The notes under the pieces: model-generated | Database searches by the model: none | What the model saw: the letters and a program-made list of their open reading frames with translations, nothing else | Told to the model about the DNA's origin: nothing | Part shown: one piece after another, positions 8,018 through 17,426 of the stretch | Layout: the number at the start of each line of letters is the position of its first letter | Numbering within the stretch: position 1 is the first letter of the stretch | From: SZAS-18 sp038322235 | GTDB taxonomy: Bacteria > Verrucomicrobiota > Verrucomicrobiia > Chthoniobacterales > SZAS-18 | Direction: 5' to 3' | DNA length: 64,000 nucleotides | NCBI GenBank assembly: GCA_038322235.1 | Contig: JBBQFQ010000015.1 | Location: 1-64,000 of the forward strand | Position numbers and translations under genes: made by a program

Positions 8018-8463
8018 GAGAGCCTGCTGACCTCCAGAAAAGGTCGTGCGACCTTCACGAAGGGTCGCGGGACCCTTCGAAAGGGTCGCGGACTTCTAAC
8101 GAGACGCTGCTGACCTCCAGAAAAGGTCGTCCGACCTTCACGAAGGGTCGCGGGACCCTTTGAAAGGGTCGCGGACTTCTAACGAGACGCTGCTGACCTC
8201 CAGAAAAGGTCGTGCGACCTTTACGAAGGGTCGAGGGACCCTGCGAAAGGGTCGCGGACTTCTGACGAGACGCTGCCGACCTCCAGCAAAGGTCGTCCAA
8301 CCCTTACAAAAGGTGGTCGGACCCTTCGAAAGGGTCGCGGGCTTCCGACAAGACGCCGCTGACCTCCAGAAAAGGTCGTCCGACCTTTACGAAGGGTCGC
8401 GGGACCCTTCGAAAGGGTCGCGGACTTCCGCCAAGACGCCACTGACCGTTGAAAAAGGTCCCG
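8018..8463. repeat. Array of five 83-bp hairpin repeats plus a partial sixth
   Basis: Direct repeats of exactly 83 bases occupy 8018-8100, 8101-8183, 8184-8266, 8267-8349 and 8350-8432, and a truncated copy at 8433-8463. Each unit starts GAGACGCTGCTGACCTCCAG or a close variant. Each full unit has AAGGTC/GACCTT (stem of 6, loop of 4) followed by AAGGGTC, GACCCTT, AAGGGTC, which allows two mutually exclusive 7-bp stems. The period is not a multiple of three, so reading frames through it shift and are not coding. Copy 4 is the most diverged. A decayed copy may precede 8018. Confidence 0.9.
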
Positions 8464-8673
8464 GTGGTGAAAGCCCGGGTACAAACTCGCCGGGACTGGT
8501 TCTGCGTTGGAGTCGAGGGTCCCGACGAGATCGCCGGAATTTCGTACCCCCTCGAGCAGCTGATGGAGCCACGTGGCCCATTGGCGTCCCGCCTGCAGGT
8601 CGTCCGCATGCCGGTAGCTGAGAAATACCGCATAGCGTCGACCGCTTTTCGGCGTTGGTCCTTCGCGCGTCAT
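8450..8673 (-). pseudogene. Truncated TIR-domain gene
   Basis: From the ATG at 8673 the frame gives RRYAVFLSYRHADD, then WATWLHQLLEG and DLVGTLDSN, ending PASLYPGFHHRDLF. This matches the start of bacterial TIR-domain proteins (FLSYRHAD is the first TIR motif; a GYEIPxDLVG segment is usual next). Between LLEG and DLVG the frame reads VRNSG where the neighbouring frame reads YEIPA, as if one G was gained and one G lost. After about 76 residues the frame enters the 83-bp repeat array, so the rest of the TIR fold and any effector region are missing. Intact proteins of this kind act in signalling or NAD-depleting defence; this copy is most likely dead. Confidence 0.65.
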
Positions 8674-8751
8674 GAGCTCTGACCGAGCCGCGATGATCCG
8701 CCGGGAGCCGGTGCACGGTCGATCCGTTTTCCCCTCTTCCGCGAGGGACCA

Positions 8752-9414
8752 CTAACGCTGCGCATCGGCCAGCTTTGCCCGCAGCGCTTCGAGTTCGCGA
8801 CGCCGGGGCTCGAAGCGGTCCGTGATCGAGCGGTTTCTTCCCCCCACCTCCCGGACGAAGGCGATGAGGGCGATCACGCCGAGCAGAAGGTACGCCCAGA
8901 CTGGGGCAACCTCCAGATGAAACAAGGCCGCCACCCAGAGCGCTGCCGCGAGCCAGACCGGGACGAGGCCCCGCCAGACGGTGTTCCGCGCCATCATGAG
9001 CTGAAAATCCGTCTCGGAGAGCGCGCGGTCGAGATCACCTCGAAGAGAGGAATCGAAAGTCTCGAGCCGACGCTGCTGGCGCTTGCGGGCGAGGTACATG
9101 TAGGCGCCGTAGTAGAACCAGATGGCCGCCGCCCCGAGGAGCGCCGGGATCTCCCAAGTCACTTCGCTCGAGCGGATCAAAGACCACGACGCCAGCGACG
9201 CCGGATCCGCGATGGCCAACAGTCCGGCACAGCCAAGCATGGCGAACCCGCAGATCAGGCCCACCGTGATCTCCGTGGTGTAGCAGCGCGAGAGCGCGCG
9301 GGCCCGCTCGTCATTCCGGCGCTGGACCACGCGCTGCAAGGCCCCCTCGTTCAAGGCGTAGAGCGGTTCCTGATTCTGCGAATCCCAGATCATCTTCAGT
9401 TCGTTAAATTCCAT
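8752..9414 (-). CDS. Membrane protein, putative anti-sigma partner
   Basis: The protein has 220 residues. The N terminus (MEFNELKMIWDSQNQEPLY) is cytoplasmic and of the kind seen in membrane proteins encoded beside ECF sigma factors. Four hydrophobic segments follow, near residues 50-70, 88-108, 149-166 and 170-186, and the end is a charged helix (RRRELEALRAKLADAQR). Its start overlaps the sigma gene by 11 bases, so the two are translationally coupled. There is no zinc-finger HxxxCxxC motif, so if it controls the sigma factor it does so by another route. Its role as anti-sigma is inferred from position. Confidence 0.7.
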   Translation of the reverse strand: MEFNELKMIWDSQNQEPLYALNEGALQRVVQRRNDERARALSRCYTTEITVGLICGFAMLGCAGLLAIADPASLASWSLIRSSEVTWEIPALLGAAAIWFYYGAYMYLARKRQQRRLETFDSSLRGDLDRALSETDFQLMMARNTVWRGLVPVWLAAALWVAALFHLEVAPVWAYLLLGVIALIAFVREVGGRNRSITDRFEPRRRELEALRAKLADAQR

Positions 9415-9925
9415 GGTGCTTGTCCTCGCGGGTGAGGTTCCTCAGGTGGTTCTTGATGCGGTTGATTTTGACGCCGACGTAAGTTTCCGAAATGCCGAGG
9501 GTCTCCGCCATCTCGCGGTAGCTGAAGCCATCGAGCAGCAGCAGCGTGAGTGAGCGATCGACGTGGTCGAGCTGCGCGATCTGCTCGTAGAGCCAGGCCA
9601 GCCGGGCATCGCGCGCTCCCGAGTTCGCCAGGAGCGCGGGTTCGGCGTCCGCGAGCGGTTCCGTCCGGTCGCGATGCCGGCGTTCCTTGCGGGACCAGGC
9701 CAGCGCGGTATTCAACGCGACGCGGTAGAGCCACGTGCTGACCGCCGACTCGGACCGGAAACGCGGGATCGAATTCCAGACCTGCGTGATGATCTCTTGA
9801 AACAGGTCGTCCCGGTCGGGCGCGACAAAGGCGTAGGCGTGGACGACGCGGAAGAGCAGGCCTTTGTGGCGGCCCACCCACTCCTCAAAAATCTGCCGTT
9901 GTGCACGCTCCTCCATTTTCCCCAT
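9404..9925 (-). CDS. ECF-type RNA polymerase sigma factor
   Basis: The protein has 173 residues, the usual length for the family. Region 2 spans about residues 20-85, with the core-binding motif DLFQEIITQVWNSIPRF and the -10 recognition part STWLYRVALNTAL. Region 4 spans about 115-165, with the helix-turn-helix GFSYREMAETLGISETYVGVKINRIKNHL cited here only by its ends (GFSYREMAETLGI, RIKNHL). There is no region 3, as expected. It is the first gene of a two-gene unit with a membrane protein. The targets are unknown, and no matching promoter pair was identified in the window. Confidence 0.9.
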   Translation of the reverse strand: MGKMEERAQRQIFEEWVGRHKGLLFRVVHAYAFVAPDRDDLFQEIITQVWNSIPRFRSESAVSTWLYRVALNTALAWSRKERRHRDRTEPLADAEPALLANSGARDARLAWLYEQIAQLDHVDRSLTLLLLDGFSYREMAETLGISETYVGVKINRIKNHLRNLTREDKHHGI

Positions 9926-10072
9926 TAGTGTCCGGGACGGGTGGAGTTCTTACAAAACCGCGGAAAGATCGAAAATCTCCGTCCGGCGGGCCCCGTCAGC
10001 CCGCCGCCGGTCTCGGCGTGACCGAGCGAAACGTAACCGCCCCGCAAGCCCCCGAGTCTCCCGGACTCCGCC

Positions 10073-13000
10073 CTACGGTTTCGTCACCCGCAGACGCATG
10101 AAGCGATGCACGCGGCCGTTCATGGGTGCGGTGTCGCCGACAGTGACGCTCATCACGTTTCCACCCACGACTTCGCTCACCTGACTCGGCACCTGACCGG
10201 ACGCGGCGCTCGTCGCGGCACCCGCCACGCTCTGCGCAATCGTGGTCCAGACCGAGGCATCGTCCGATGCCTCGACGAGATAGTTCAGGTCTGTGAGCAG
10301 AGGATCGCGCTGGAAGGTCAGGGTGAGATAGCCGCCGGCCTGGCGCAGCAGCGGCGCTCCCGCGGGCGAACCGCCCGCGCGTGGATTAGAGCCGAGCGCG
10401 TATTCGAAGAGATTCGACCACCCATCCCCATCGGGATCCGCGGTCGGGCTGGAGATCGCCTGGTTGGCGATTTCCGCGGCCGAGAACCAGGCGCTGAGCC
10501 ACGCGGCAAAGCCCGTCGAAGAGGGGTAGGCGCTGAGATCGCTCGCAAAGAACGGGCTGGGCGCTGCCTGCCCGCCGGCGAGACCCGCCACGCCATCGGT
10601 CATCGTGGTGTTGAGCCAAGAAAGGGTGATCGTCCCGTTTGCCCACAGCTCCACCTGTCCGTTGAGCATGCCAGCGCCCCCGCCAAAGCGCGGAACATTG
10701 GCGAACGTGACGACGACCCGCTGCGCACCCGCGGTGGCGATGACCTTGTAGCTGACGGTGCCGCCCACGCCGGGATCGAGATCCGCCCCGAAGAGGGACA
10801 CCCGCCGCCTCCCGCTCGTGAAATGCTGCGACGGGGAGCTGTCCGATCCGCTGTCGCCGCTTTCGAAGGAGATGTTCCCGTTCGTGTTCACGAAGATCTG
10901 GGAAAACGTCGTGCCGAAGACCGTCGGGAGCACCGGGAGGCCCGTGATCTGCCAGAAGCCGTCATCGAGGCTGCCGGAAGTGACCGGCACGGCGGCGACG
11001 CCGTTCGCGACGAGCGTGATGCCGCCCGCGGGATCGGTCGGGAAGGCACTGATGGGATCCGACGCGCCGCGGTACGTCGTCGCCGTGAGCGGCGCGAAGG
11101 TGACCTTTCGGCCGTTGAGATCGAAGGGATTCGAATTCGCACCCGAGGCGAAGGCCTCGGTGTAGAGATCGGCCGTGTCGTTATCGATGATCGTCATCGT
11201 GGCGGCCACGGTCCCACTGAGCTGATAGCCGGTGCCGGCGGTGAGCGTGGCGATGACCGTCTCCGTCCCTTCCGCGATGGCGTCATCCACCGGCGTAATC
11301 TGAAGGCCGGCGCTCAAGGCGTTCGCCGGGATGACGAGCGTGCCGATGCCCGTCGCGGGGGCGTAAGTGCCGGTCGCGGGCGGCACGGGAGCCACCACGT
11401 AGTCCGTCGCCTTGTCGGCGGTTCCGGTCAGGGTGTAATTCAGGGTCAAGGCCCCGGTCGCCGGTACTTCATCACCGCGGGTGAAGGTGAAGTTTGCCGG
11501 GACCGTCCCCGCCTCGCGCGCCGGAGCCGCGGGCCCCGTGAGACTCACGCTGGCGCCGAGAGAGGTGCCAGTGAAATTCAACCCGGTCTGGCTGGGTCCG
11601 ACGGTGATGGGATTTGGAAAGCCGGCGGTCGCCGCACCCGTGAAGCCGGGGGAAATCGCGCTCAGCGTGACCGCACCGGCCGCCAGGTTGGTGAGCACGT
11701 ATTGGCCGGTGCTGTCCGTGTACGTTCCGCGGTAGCTCGCGCCCGTCAGGCCGTTGTGCACGCGGGCGCCCGCGACGAGTTGCCCGAAATTATCCGTGAC
11801 CAGGCCGCTGGCAGAAAAGGTGGCAGGCGTGCCAACCGTGACGAGGAGGGATTTCGTCGCGAACTTCCCCTTCATGTCGGAAACCGTGCAGAGCACGTTA
11901 TACTGGCCAGCGGTCGACCAAGATGCGGTCGCGGTGGCGGCATTCGGACCGACGCTGGTGCTGCCAAAATCCCAGTAGTACGCGAGCGCGTCGCCATCCG
12001 GGTCCGAGGCCGTCGCCGTGAACGTGACGACGGCATTCACGGCCACGCTGGAAGCGGAGGCGCCGAAGGACAGCGTCGGGGCGCGATTCGTGGGGAAGAA
12101 GCCGCGATTCACCACGACATCGACCGACTCCGGCGTGGTGGCGTTCCGGGCGATGAGCGTGAGATGCACCCCCGCGGCGCGGTCGGAGAAAGTCCGGCCG
12201 AGGACGATGGGCGCATCGTTGATCCCGTTGGAAGTGCCCGGCGCGATATCGAGCAACTGCGAGCCACCATTGCTGCTGGCCCAGGGGCTCCAGTGGAGGA
12301 GCACGCCGTTTGTGACCCAGGAGTTCGATGACCATTGCACGCGGTGTTCGAGCCAGTAGTCACGCGTGTCCTTGTTCGTCTTCAGGGCGAGCGTCTGTCC
12401 CGGCGTGAGCGTGGTCTGATCGAACGCGTAGATCCGGTAGGTGCCCGTCGTGGCGGTCGCCGCCTGGACGTTCGCGGCGGGGAGCCAGCCGAGGAGATTG
12501 CGATGGTTCGTGTTGAAGGAATTTCTCCCGGCGGCGGCGGAACCCATCGTATCAAAGCCATCGCCGTACTCGGTATTCGTGCCCGTGCCGATGATCGTGT
12601 CGTTCGTCGCATTCCAGAAGTTCGCGTGCCAGAGGCCGAGGTTGTGGCCCCACTCGTGGCAGGCCACGCCGGTGCTGCTGCTCTGGAGCCAGACGCCGCG
12701 AGCCCCCACGTAGGCCTGCCCACCGAAGCCATAAATCGAGGCGTAACGGACGAACTCGAAATCGTATAAGGTGTAGTTGTAACCGGCTGCGGTGGCGGCC
12801 GCGCGGGCATCGGCGAGAAAAGACGTCGAATTATTCTCCGCCAGATAGGTCGCCTTCGTCTTGGGCATGGTGATCAGCACGGGCGTGACGAGGGAATTCA
12901 CGAGATCGACGCGCAGCGTGCCGTAAGAATTCTCATTCATGAACACATCCGTCGCAGCGAGGAGAGCCTGCCCGCCGGCGACGGTGATCGGCTCCGCGAG

Positions 13001-14026
13001 ATCGTCGGTAAAATTGGCGCGGATCAGAAGGATCTTCTTCGTGCCCTGATTGTAGGCACTGTCGGTAATGCTGGCTCCCGGCCGCGCGCCGACCCGCGTA
13101 CCATCCGCGGTGTATTTCCCGGTCCGCAAGCCCTCGCGCACTTCGATGATGTGACCGCCGCTGCAGAGAAAATGGACGGTGCCTCCGATCTCGACCGCCG
13201 AGCCTCCCGCGGGGACGACGCCGGAATGCGACGCCGCGACCGTCTGACCCGAGACCGGGCAGACGTCCACGACGGGAGTGCCGGGCGCGATTTTCTCGCC
13301 GGCGACCAGCACCCGGACGGGATTTTCCGCGACCGCGAGCCGGCCATCGAGCGCGATGCCGCTCAGGGGCAGATCCGTCGCGCTCGGCTGCTGCGTCAGC
13401 GCCCCATAGACGTGGGCTTCGAAGGATGTGCCCTCCGCGGTCAGCACGTCATGGCGAATCGCGGGCAGCGTGCTCGGGTCGCCGTTCTCCGGTGGCAGTG
13501 TGGCGATGACATCGAACCTCGCCCGCGTGCTGACGCGTTCCTCGAGCTGCGCGACGATCTCCGGCGGCAATTGCTGGCGGACGAGCGGCGGCACCGCCTC
13601 GGCGATCGCGCGCTCGGGATCATCGACAATGAGCTGCGCGAGAGCGACTCGTCGCGCTTTCGCGAGCTCGAGACCGCGGGCGACCGCGGCGGCCGAAACC
13701 CGACCCACGCCGCCCGGCAGCGCCTCCTCCAGCCAGACCCGGAAATCGCCGCAGACGGCGTCGATCTCCGCCCGGGGCAGCGTGGCCGCACGGGTGACGC
13801 CGGACGGCCGCGCGACCGCGGGACTCGACGGTGGCGAGGCCGCGATGCGACTCAACCCGGCGGTCGCGGGGGCTGAAACGGAAGCCGACGGACCCGACGC
13901 GGCGATCGCGGGCCGGGCCGGCATGCGGGGCGTCGTTGCGGTCCGGTGGAGGGCGAAGCTATACGCGAACAGCAACAAAATGACCCCTGCGAGGGCTGAA
14001 GCGAGAGTGCGGGGCCGGTGAGCCAT
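10073..14026 (-). CDS. Exported modular M11-type metalloprotease
   Basis: The secreted protein has 1,317 residues. After a signal anchor (residues 9-26) and a pro-region of about 300 residues comes a zinc protease domain with HEWGHNLGLWH at 457-467 (HExxHxxGxxH) and a Met-turn DTMG near 493, as in gametolysin (M11) enzymes. Accessory domains follow: a PKD domain (about 650-725), a carboxypeptidase regulatory-like domain (735-822), a Calx-beta domain (827-950, ending TIIDND), a nidogen-like region (958-1150), and a C-terminal beta region beginning DPDGDGWSNLFEYALG. It probably degrades extracellular protein or glycoprotein. The ATG at 14026 precedes the signal; the frame opens earlier at 14194. 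No C-terminal PEP signal is present. Confidence 0.85.
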   Translation of the reverse strand: MAHRPRTLASALAGVILLLFAYSFALHRTATTPRMPARPAIAASGPSASVSAPATAGLSRIAASPPSSPAVARPSGVTRAATLPRAEIDAVCGDFRVWLEEALPGGVGRVSAAAVARGLELAKARRVALAQLIVDDPERAIAEAVPPLVRQQLPPEIVAQLEERVSTRARFDVIATLPPENGDPSTLPAIRHDVLTAEGTSFEAHVYGALTQQPSATDLPLSGIALDGRLAVAENPVRVLVAGEKIAPGTPVVDVCPVSGQTVAASHSGVVPAGGSAVEIGGTVHFLCSGGHIIEVREGLRTGKYTADGTRVGARPGASITDSAYNQGTKKILLIRANFTDDLAEPITVAGGQALLAATDVFMNENSYGTLRVDLVNSLVTPVLITMPKTKATYLAENNSTSFLADARAAATAAGYNYTLYDFEFVRYASIYGFGGQAYVGARGVWLQSSSTGVACHEWGHNLGLWHANFWNATNDTIIGTGTNTEYGDGFDTMGSAAAGRNSFNTNHRNLLGWLPAANVQAATATTGTYRIYAFDQTTLTPGQTLALKTNKDTRDYWLEHRVQWSSNSWVTNGVLLHWSPWASSNGGSQLLDIAPGTSNGINDAPIVLGRTFSDRAAGVHLTLIARNATTPESVDVVVNRGFFPTNRAPTLSFGASASSVAVNAVVTFTATASDPDGDALAYYWDFGSTSVGPNAATATASWSTAGQYNVLCTVSDMKGKFATKSLLVTVGTPATFSASGLVTDNFGQLVAGARVHNGLTGASYRGTYTDSTGQYVLTNLAAGAVTLSAISPGFTGAATAGFPNPITVGPSQTGLNFTGTSLGASVSLTGPAAPAREAGTVPANFTFTRGDEVPATGALTLNYTLTGTADKATDYVVAPVPPATGTYAPATGIGTLVIPANALSAGLQITPVDDAIAEGTETVIATLTAGTGYQLSGTVAATMTIIDNDTADLYTEAFASGANSNPFDLNGRKVTFAPLTATTYRGASDPISAFPTDPAGGITLVANGVAAVPVTSGSLDDGFWQITGLPVLPTVFGTTFSQIFVNTNGNISFESGDSGSDSSPSQHFTSGRRRVSLFGADLDPGVGGTVSYKVIATAGAQRVVVTFANVPRFGGGAGMLNGQVELWANGTITLSWLNTTMTDGVAGLAGGQAAPSPFFASDLSAYPSSTGFAAWLSAWFSAAEIANQAISSPTADPDGDGWSNLFEYALGSNPRAGGSPAGAPLLRQAGGYLTLTFQRDPLLTDLNYLVEASDDASVWTTIAQSVAGAATSAASGQVPSQVSEVVGGNVMSVTVGDTAPMNGRVHRFMRLRVTKP

Positions 14027-14184
14027 CCCGCTCCCGCGAGCAAGTATTCTGCCATCTGGCTCACGGCGAGGCGGTCTCTGACGGGCCAGCGTCGTCGCGT
14101 TGGGCGGAGCGGCATCGATTCCCGAACGGCGCGTGACCGCACTATCGATGATGGGAACGCCCGGCCGATCCGCGAGCGTCCCAC
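14027..14184. promoter_or_regulatory. Divergent control region
   Basis: This is the only spacer between the metalloprotease (minus) and the lipoprotein (plus), so it should hold both promoters. No convincing -35/-10 pair could be picked by eye in the GC-rich sequence. Confidence 0.3.
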
Positions 14185-14808
14185 ATGAAACCATTCGCTC
14201 TCCCCATCGCCTTGCCCCCTGCCCTGCGGTCGCTTCTGCTCTCTCTGGGCACCGCCTGCGCTCTGCTGCTCGGCTCTGGCTGCGTCATCGCCCGGAGCGT
14301 GCCTCCAGATCCACGCTGGCCGACGGCGGTGAAGGCTCCGGAACTTCGCCGCTTCGACGGGATCTATCGCGACAACGGCGGGTTTGCGGGGCCCGCGGGT
14401 TCGGCGAAATCCCAACTCTCGCTCTTTGCGTTTGCGACGGGGCGACGCCGTCTCCCGCGCGTCCCGGCACCGCGGGTTGAGATTCGCACCTCCCCGGACG
14501 GAAGGTCGCTTCGACTTCGCCAGTTCGGCGACGGGGGCCAGACTCTGGCCGAGGTCGTTCTGCACCGGGACAGCGACTTCCGTTTCGAAGGTGACATCCT
14601 TGAAGTCGGCCGCTCCGCCGCGGGAGTTCGCGGGACGTCGGGCAACCTCGGTGCCGGCGTGCTGGAAGAGCGCTCCGAGCTGCGTCTCGACAGCGGAGGC
14701 GGCCTTCTCGGTCGGCTATCGAGCCGTTCCGCTGGACTCCTCTTCTTCGTGGTCCCGCTCGCAACTTCGTCGGAACGTTCCATTCGCTGGCAGCGCGTTG
14801 GACAGTGA
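14185..14808 (+). CDS. Putative lipoprotein
   Basis: The protein has 207 residues. A long hydrophobic N terminus ends in the lipobox LLGSGC (Cys33), so it is probably anchored by lipid. The rest (PELRRFDGIYRDNGGFAGP, and several beta-like segments) suggests a small sandwich domain, but I recognise no family. It lies alone on the plus strand between two exported proteases. Association with them is possible but not shown. Confidence 0.65.
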   Translation: MKPFALPIALPPALRSLLLSLGTACALLLGSGCVIARSVPPDPRWPTAVKAPELRRFDGIYRDNGGFAGPAGSAKSQLSLFAFATGRRRLPRVPAPRVEIRTSPDGRSLRLRQFGDGGQTLAEVVLHRDSDFRFEGDILEVGRSAAGVRGTSGNLGAGVLEERSELRLDSGGGLLGRLSSRSAGLLFFVVPLATSSERSIRWQRVGQ

Positions 14809-14851
14809 TGTCAGGCGTTCCGGGTCGACGCGCGCGTTCGACGTCGGTCGC

Positions 14852-16936
14852 TCATTCAAGATCGTAGACCTCAACGAGTCCGACGCCGTCCGTGCCGACC
14901 GGGCGCATGATCGCCGTGTAGACGCCGGGCGCGAGCGTCGCGATGATCGCCGCGTCGCTCGGCGAGGACGGAGCGAACCCGCTCGCCTGGATCGCCACGC
15001 GATCAGGCGAGGCGGCCCATTGCAGGTTTGAGAGCAGGCTGACGCCACCCTGGATGAGTTCAAGAGAGAGCCCGCTCAGTGCTCCCGGGACGCCCGCATT
15101 CACGAGGGACGGTCCGACCCCGCGGAGAAGCACCCGCCGCGGCGCTGTCCCCGCGATGACCACGCCAGCGATCATGACGTTGTCACCGGTCGAGACGCCA
15201 CCGCGGGTCGAAAGATTGATAAAACGCGGTTCATCGGAGGCGCTGAGTTCGTATGCCTCGACCGATCCCACGCCAGTCGATCCGCCAACGCCTCGCACCA
15301 CCGCGGTGTACGCACCGGGAGCAAGGGTCACGATCACCGCGGCATCCTTCGAGTTCGCCGGGGCGAAGCCACTGGCTCCGATCTCGCCAGCCTGTGCATC
15401 CTGCCAGTTGTCGTTGAAAGCGAGTTGCCGACCGCCTGCGTCCACGATTTCCACCAACGGATCTGCGAGAACATTCTGCACCCCGGCCGCTGCGAGCGAT
15501 GGACCAAGCGCACGAATGAGAACCTTCTTTGACCCACTCCCCCGCACGACGAATCCGCCGATGAGGACATTGTCCGCCGTGCCGACATGCGCCCGCGTCG
15601 AAACGTTCACGAGCCGCGGTGCGGGCGGCGGGTTTCCCACCGCAGACCGCGCGAGAGCAATCGTTTTCGCGACATCGAGCCGTCCCCAGCCGTAGTAGAC
15701 ATCGAAACCCGGCGTATCGGTCGCGTCTCCGACCTGATCCGCGGCCGCCGCGTGGAGCAAAGCGCGGACATCTTCCTGCCGCAGCGAAGGCCGCATGGAG
15801 AGGAGCAGCGAGGCTGTTCCCGAGACGAGCGGCGCCGCGAGCGACGTGCCGAACCAGAAATCCAAACGGCCATCGAGCCCGACGGTGTAGATGTCCCGGC
15901 CGGGAGCCACCAGATCGATGCGTGGCCCCCAATTGCTGAAGGAGGCACGCGCGTCATTGCGCTCGGTGGCCCCGACCGTGATGGACTCCGGCATGGAACC
16001 CGGAAAGCGGATCGTTCCCGTCCCGTCATTGTGAGTGATCGTGATGAAAATGACTCCCTGCGCGATCGCCGCGCGGACGGAATTCGCCAGCGTGGTGCTG
16101 GTCGTCTTCCCGCCGATGGAAAAATTGATTACTCTCGCGCCGCGGCTGACCGCGAAATCAACTCCGGCCGCAAAGTCGGAGTACGAGCCCAGATTCGCCG
16201 AGTCCAGCACTTTCACCGGCAGGATGCGGCAGTTCCAGTCGATGCCCGCCACGAGCGAACCGTCGTTGGCATTCGCTCCCAAGGCTCCCGCGACGGCCGT
16301 CCCGTGCCCCTCGTCGTCGCTCGGATCATCGTCCCTGTTCACGAAGTCGTAGCCCGGCAGGAGACGGCCTGAAAAATCGACGGCGGAGCGGTTCACGCCG
16401 CTGTCGACGACGGCAACGATCACGTTCGTAGCTCCCCTCGTCACGTCCCAAGCTTGAGGCGCCCCGATCCTGGGATGGTGCCACTGCTGCCCATAGTTGG
16501 GATCGGTCGGGATCGCACCGCCGGACCCCACGCCGTCCGCCTCGGCATATTCCACCTCCGGCAGGGCGCGCAGATGGGCGAGCGCGGCTGCAATCTCCAA
16601 CCGGCCGTGCAGCTGCACGATCAGATGGCGCTCCAGATTCAGCGGTTCATCCGCGACCGGCTTCCCGAAACCGGCGGCCTGACGTTCCCAACGGGAATAC
16701 GGATTCAGCTCGATCGTCGTGCCCTCGGGCAGGATAAGCGCCTGACGTACGGCCTCCGGACGGCGGGCTTCCGGCTTCGCGGACGCCACGCCGCGAAGTT
16801 TCACGATGACGCGGTCAGCGACATAGTGCTCACCACCGAGGACGACGCTCTCAAGAGCCGGAGCCGCCGGTGCGACGCTCAGCGCCGCCCAGCCCACGAG
16901 ACCGAACCACCTCCGGCCTTGCGCGCTCGACATCAT
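14852..16936 (-). CDS. Subtilisin-like (S8) serine protease with tandem C-terminal domains
   Basis: The exported protease has 694 residues. A signal peptide (about 1-27) precedes a propeptide with an inhibitor-I9-like pattern (residues 40-130). The catalytic domain spans about 150-440: Asp178 (AVVDSGVN), His211 (DEGHGTAVAG), Ser365 (GTSLAAPLVSG), and probable oxyanion Asn303 (THND). Two tandem beta domains of about 115 residues end the protein; each carries an LIGGF/MIAGV strand, a VLIRALGPSL-type motif and a GAYTAVVR-type strand. These domains are common on exported Verrucomicrobia proteins. The frame continues to a GTG at 16972, but the double ATG at 16936 gives a normal signal peptide. Confidence 0.88.
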   Translation of the reverse strand: MMSSAQGRRWFGLVGWAALSVAPAAPALESVVLGGEHYVADRVIVKLRGVASAKPEARRPEAVRQALILPEGTTIELNPYSRWERQAAGFGKPVADEPLNLERHLIVQLHGRLEIAAALAHLRALPEVEYAEADGVGSGGAIPTDPNYGQQWHHPRIGAPQAWDVTRGATNVIVAVVDSGVNRSAVDFSGRLLPGYDFVNRDDDPSDDEGHGTAVAGALGANANDGSLVAGIDWNCRILPVKVLDSANLGSYSDFAAGVDFAVSRGARVINFSIGGKTTSTTLANSVRAAIAQGVIFITITHNDGTGTIRFPGSMPESITVGATERNDARASFSNWGPRIDLVAPGRDIYTVGLDGRLDFWFGTSLAAPLVSGTASLLLSMRPSLRQEDVRALLHAAAADQVGDATDTPGFDVYYGWGRLDVAKTIALARSAVGNPPPAPRLVNVSTRAHVGTADNVLIGGFVVRGSGSKKVLIRALGPSLAAAGVQNVLADPLVEIVDAGGRQLAFNDNWQDAQAGEIGASGFAPANSKDAAVIVTLAPGAYTAVVRGVGGSTGVGSVEAYELSASDEPRFINLSTRGGVSTGDNVMIAGVVIAGTAPRRVLLRGVGPSLVNAGVPGALSGLSLELIQGGVSLLSNLQWAASPDRVAIQASGFAPSSPSDAAIIATLAPGVYTAIMRPVGTDGVGLVEVYDLE

Positions 16937-16978
16937 GCAGGCTCGCGCCCAGCAAGACGGCGCGCAAGCCACACCAGC

Positions 16979-17413
16979 TCAGAAGCAAGATTTCGCGGCA
17001 CGCGCCGCCACGACCTTCCCTGCCACGGTCGCCATGAGCACATTCGCGACTGCGGTGCCGAGGACACCGAGCGCGAGCACAGAGGGGACCGGATAGGCCG
17101 CCCAACGGAACTCGAGGACCGCTGGGGCGCCGAGGGGCGAAGTCACAATAAGCGCCACGCCCAGCGCGCGCCAGATGACCGGAAGAGCGCCGTGCTAGCT
17201 CTGGAGCGGGGCGGCAATGTTGATGGCGATCCCGTAGCTCAGCAGCGCCGCCAGGATCAGCAGAACGCTCCCGCGAGTACTGCGGCTCTCGCCCAAGCTG
17301 GGTCCAGCAACGAGCGCGAGCCCGATGCACCCGTCGGCCATCGCGACGTACCGGCGCTGAGCGAAGGCGGGCGACGGGCGAAAGGCGTGAAAAACAGCCC
17401 CGTCGCCGGCCAA
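16979..17413 (-). pseudogene. EamA-family transporter fragment
   Basis: Translation gives a membrane protein of EamA type broken by an in-frame TAG at 17195-17197. Upstream of it lie GSVLLILAALLSYGIAINIA and PLQS; downstream come HGALPVIWRALGVALIVTS and VLALGVLGTAVANVLMAT, ending at a TGA at 16979. These correspond to the end of the first EamA repeat and most of the second. The N-terminal half and the last helices are missing, so it is truncated on both sides as well as interrupted. It is not a recent copy of the transporter at 5203. Confidence 0.65.
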
Positions 17414-17426
17414 TCATCGCGCCGAC

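Noticed and set aside
8055..8752. Several minus- and plus-strand frames in the 83-bp array
   Set aside because: The 83-base period shifts the frame at each copy, so the same repeat is read in different phases; the translations have no protein-like pattern.
10106..12331. Plus-strand reading frame of 741 residues
   Set aside because: It is antisense to the metalloprotease, rich in Arg, Gly and His, and shows no domain. The minus-strand protease has complete motifs.
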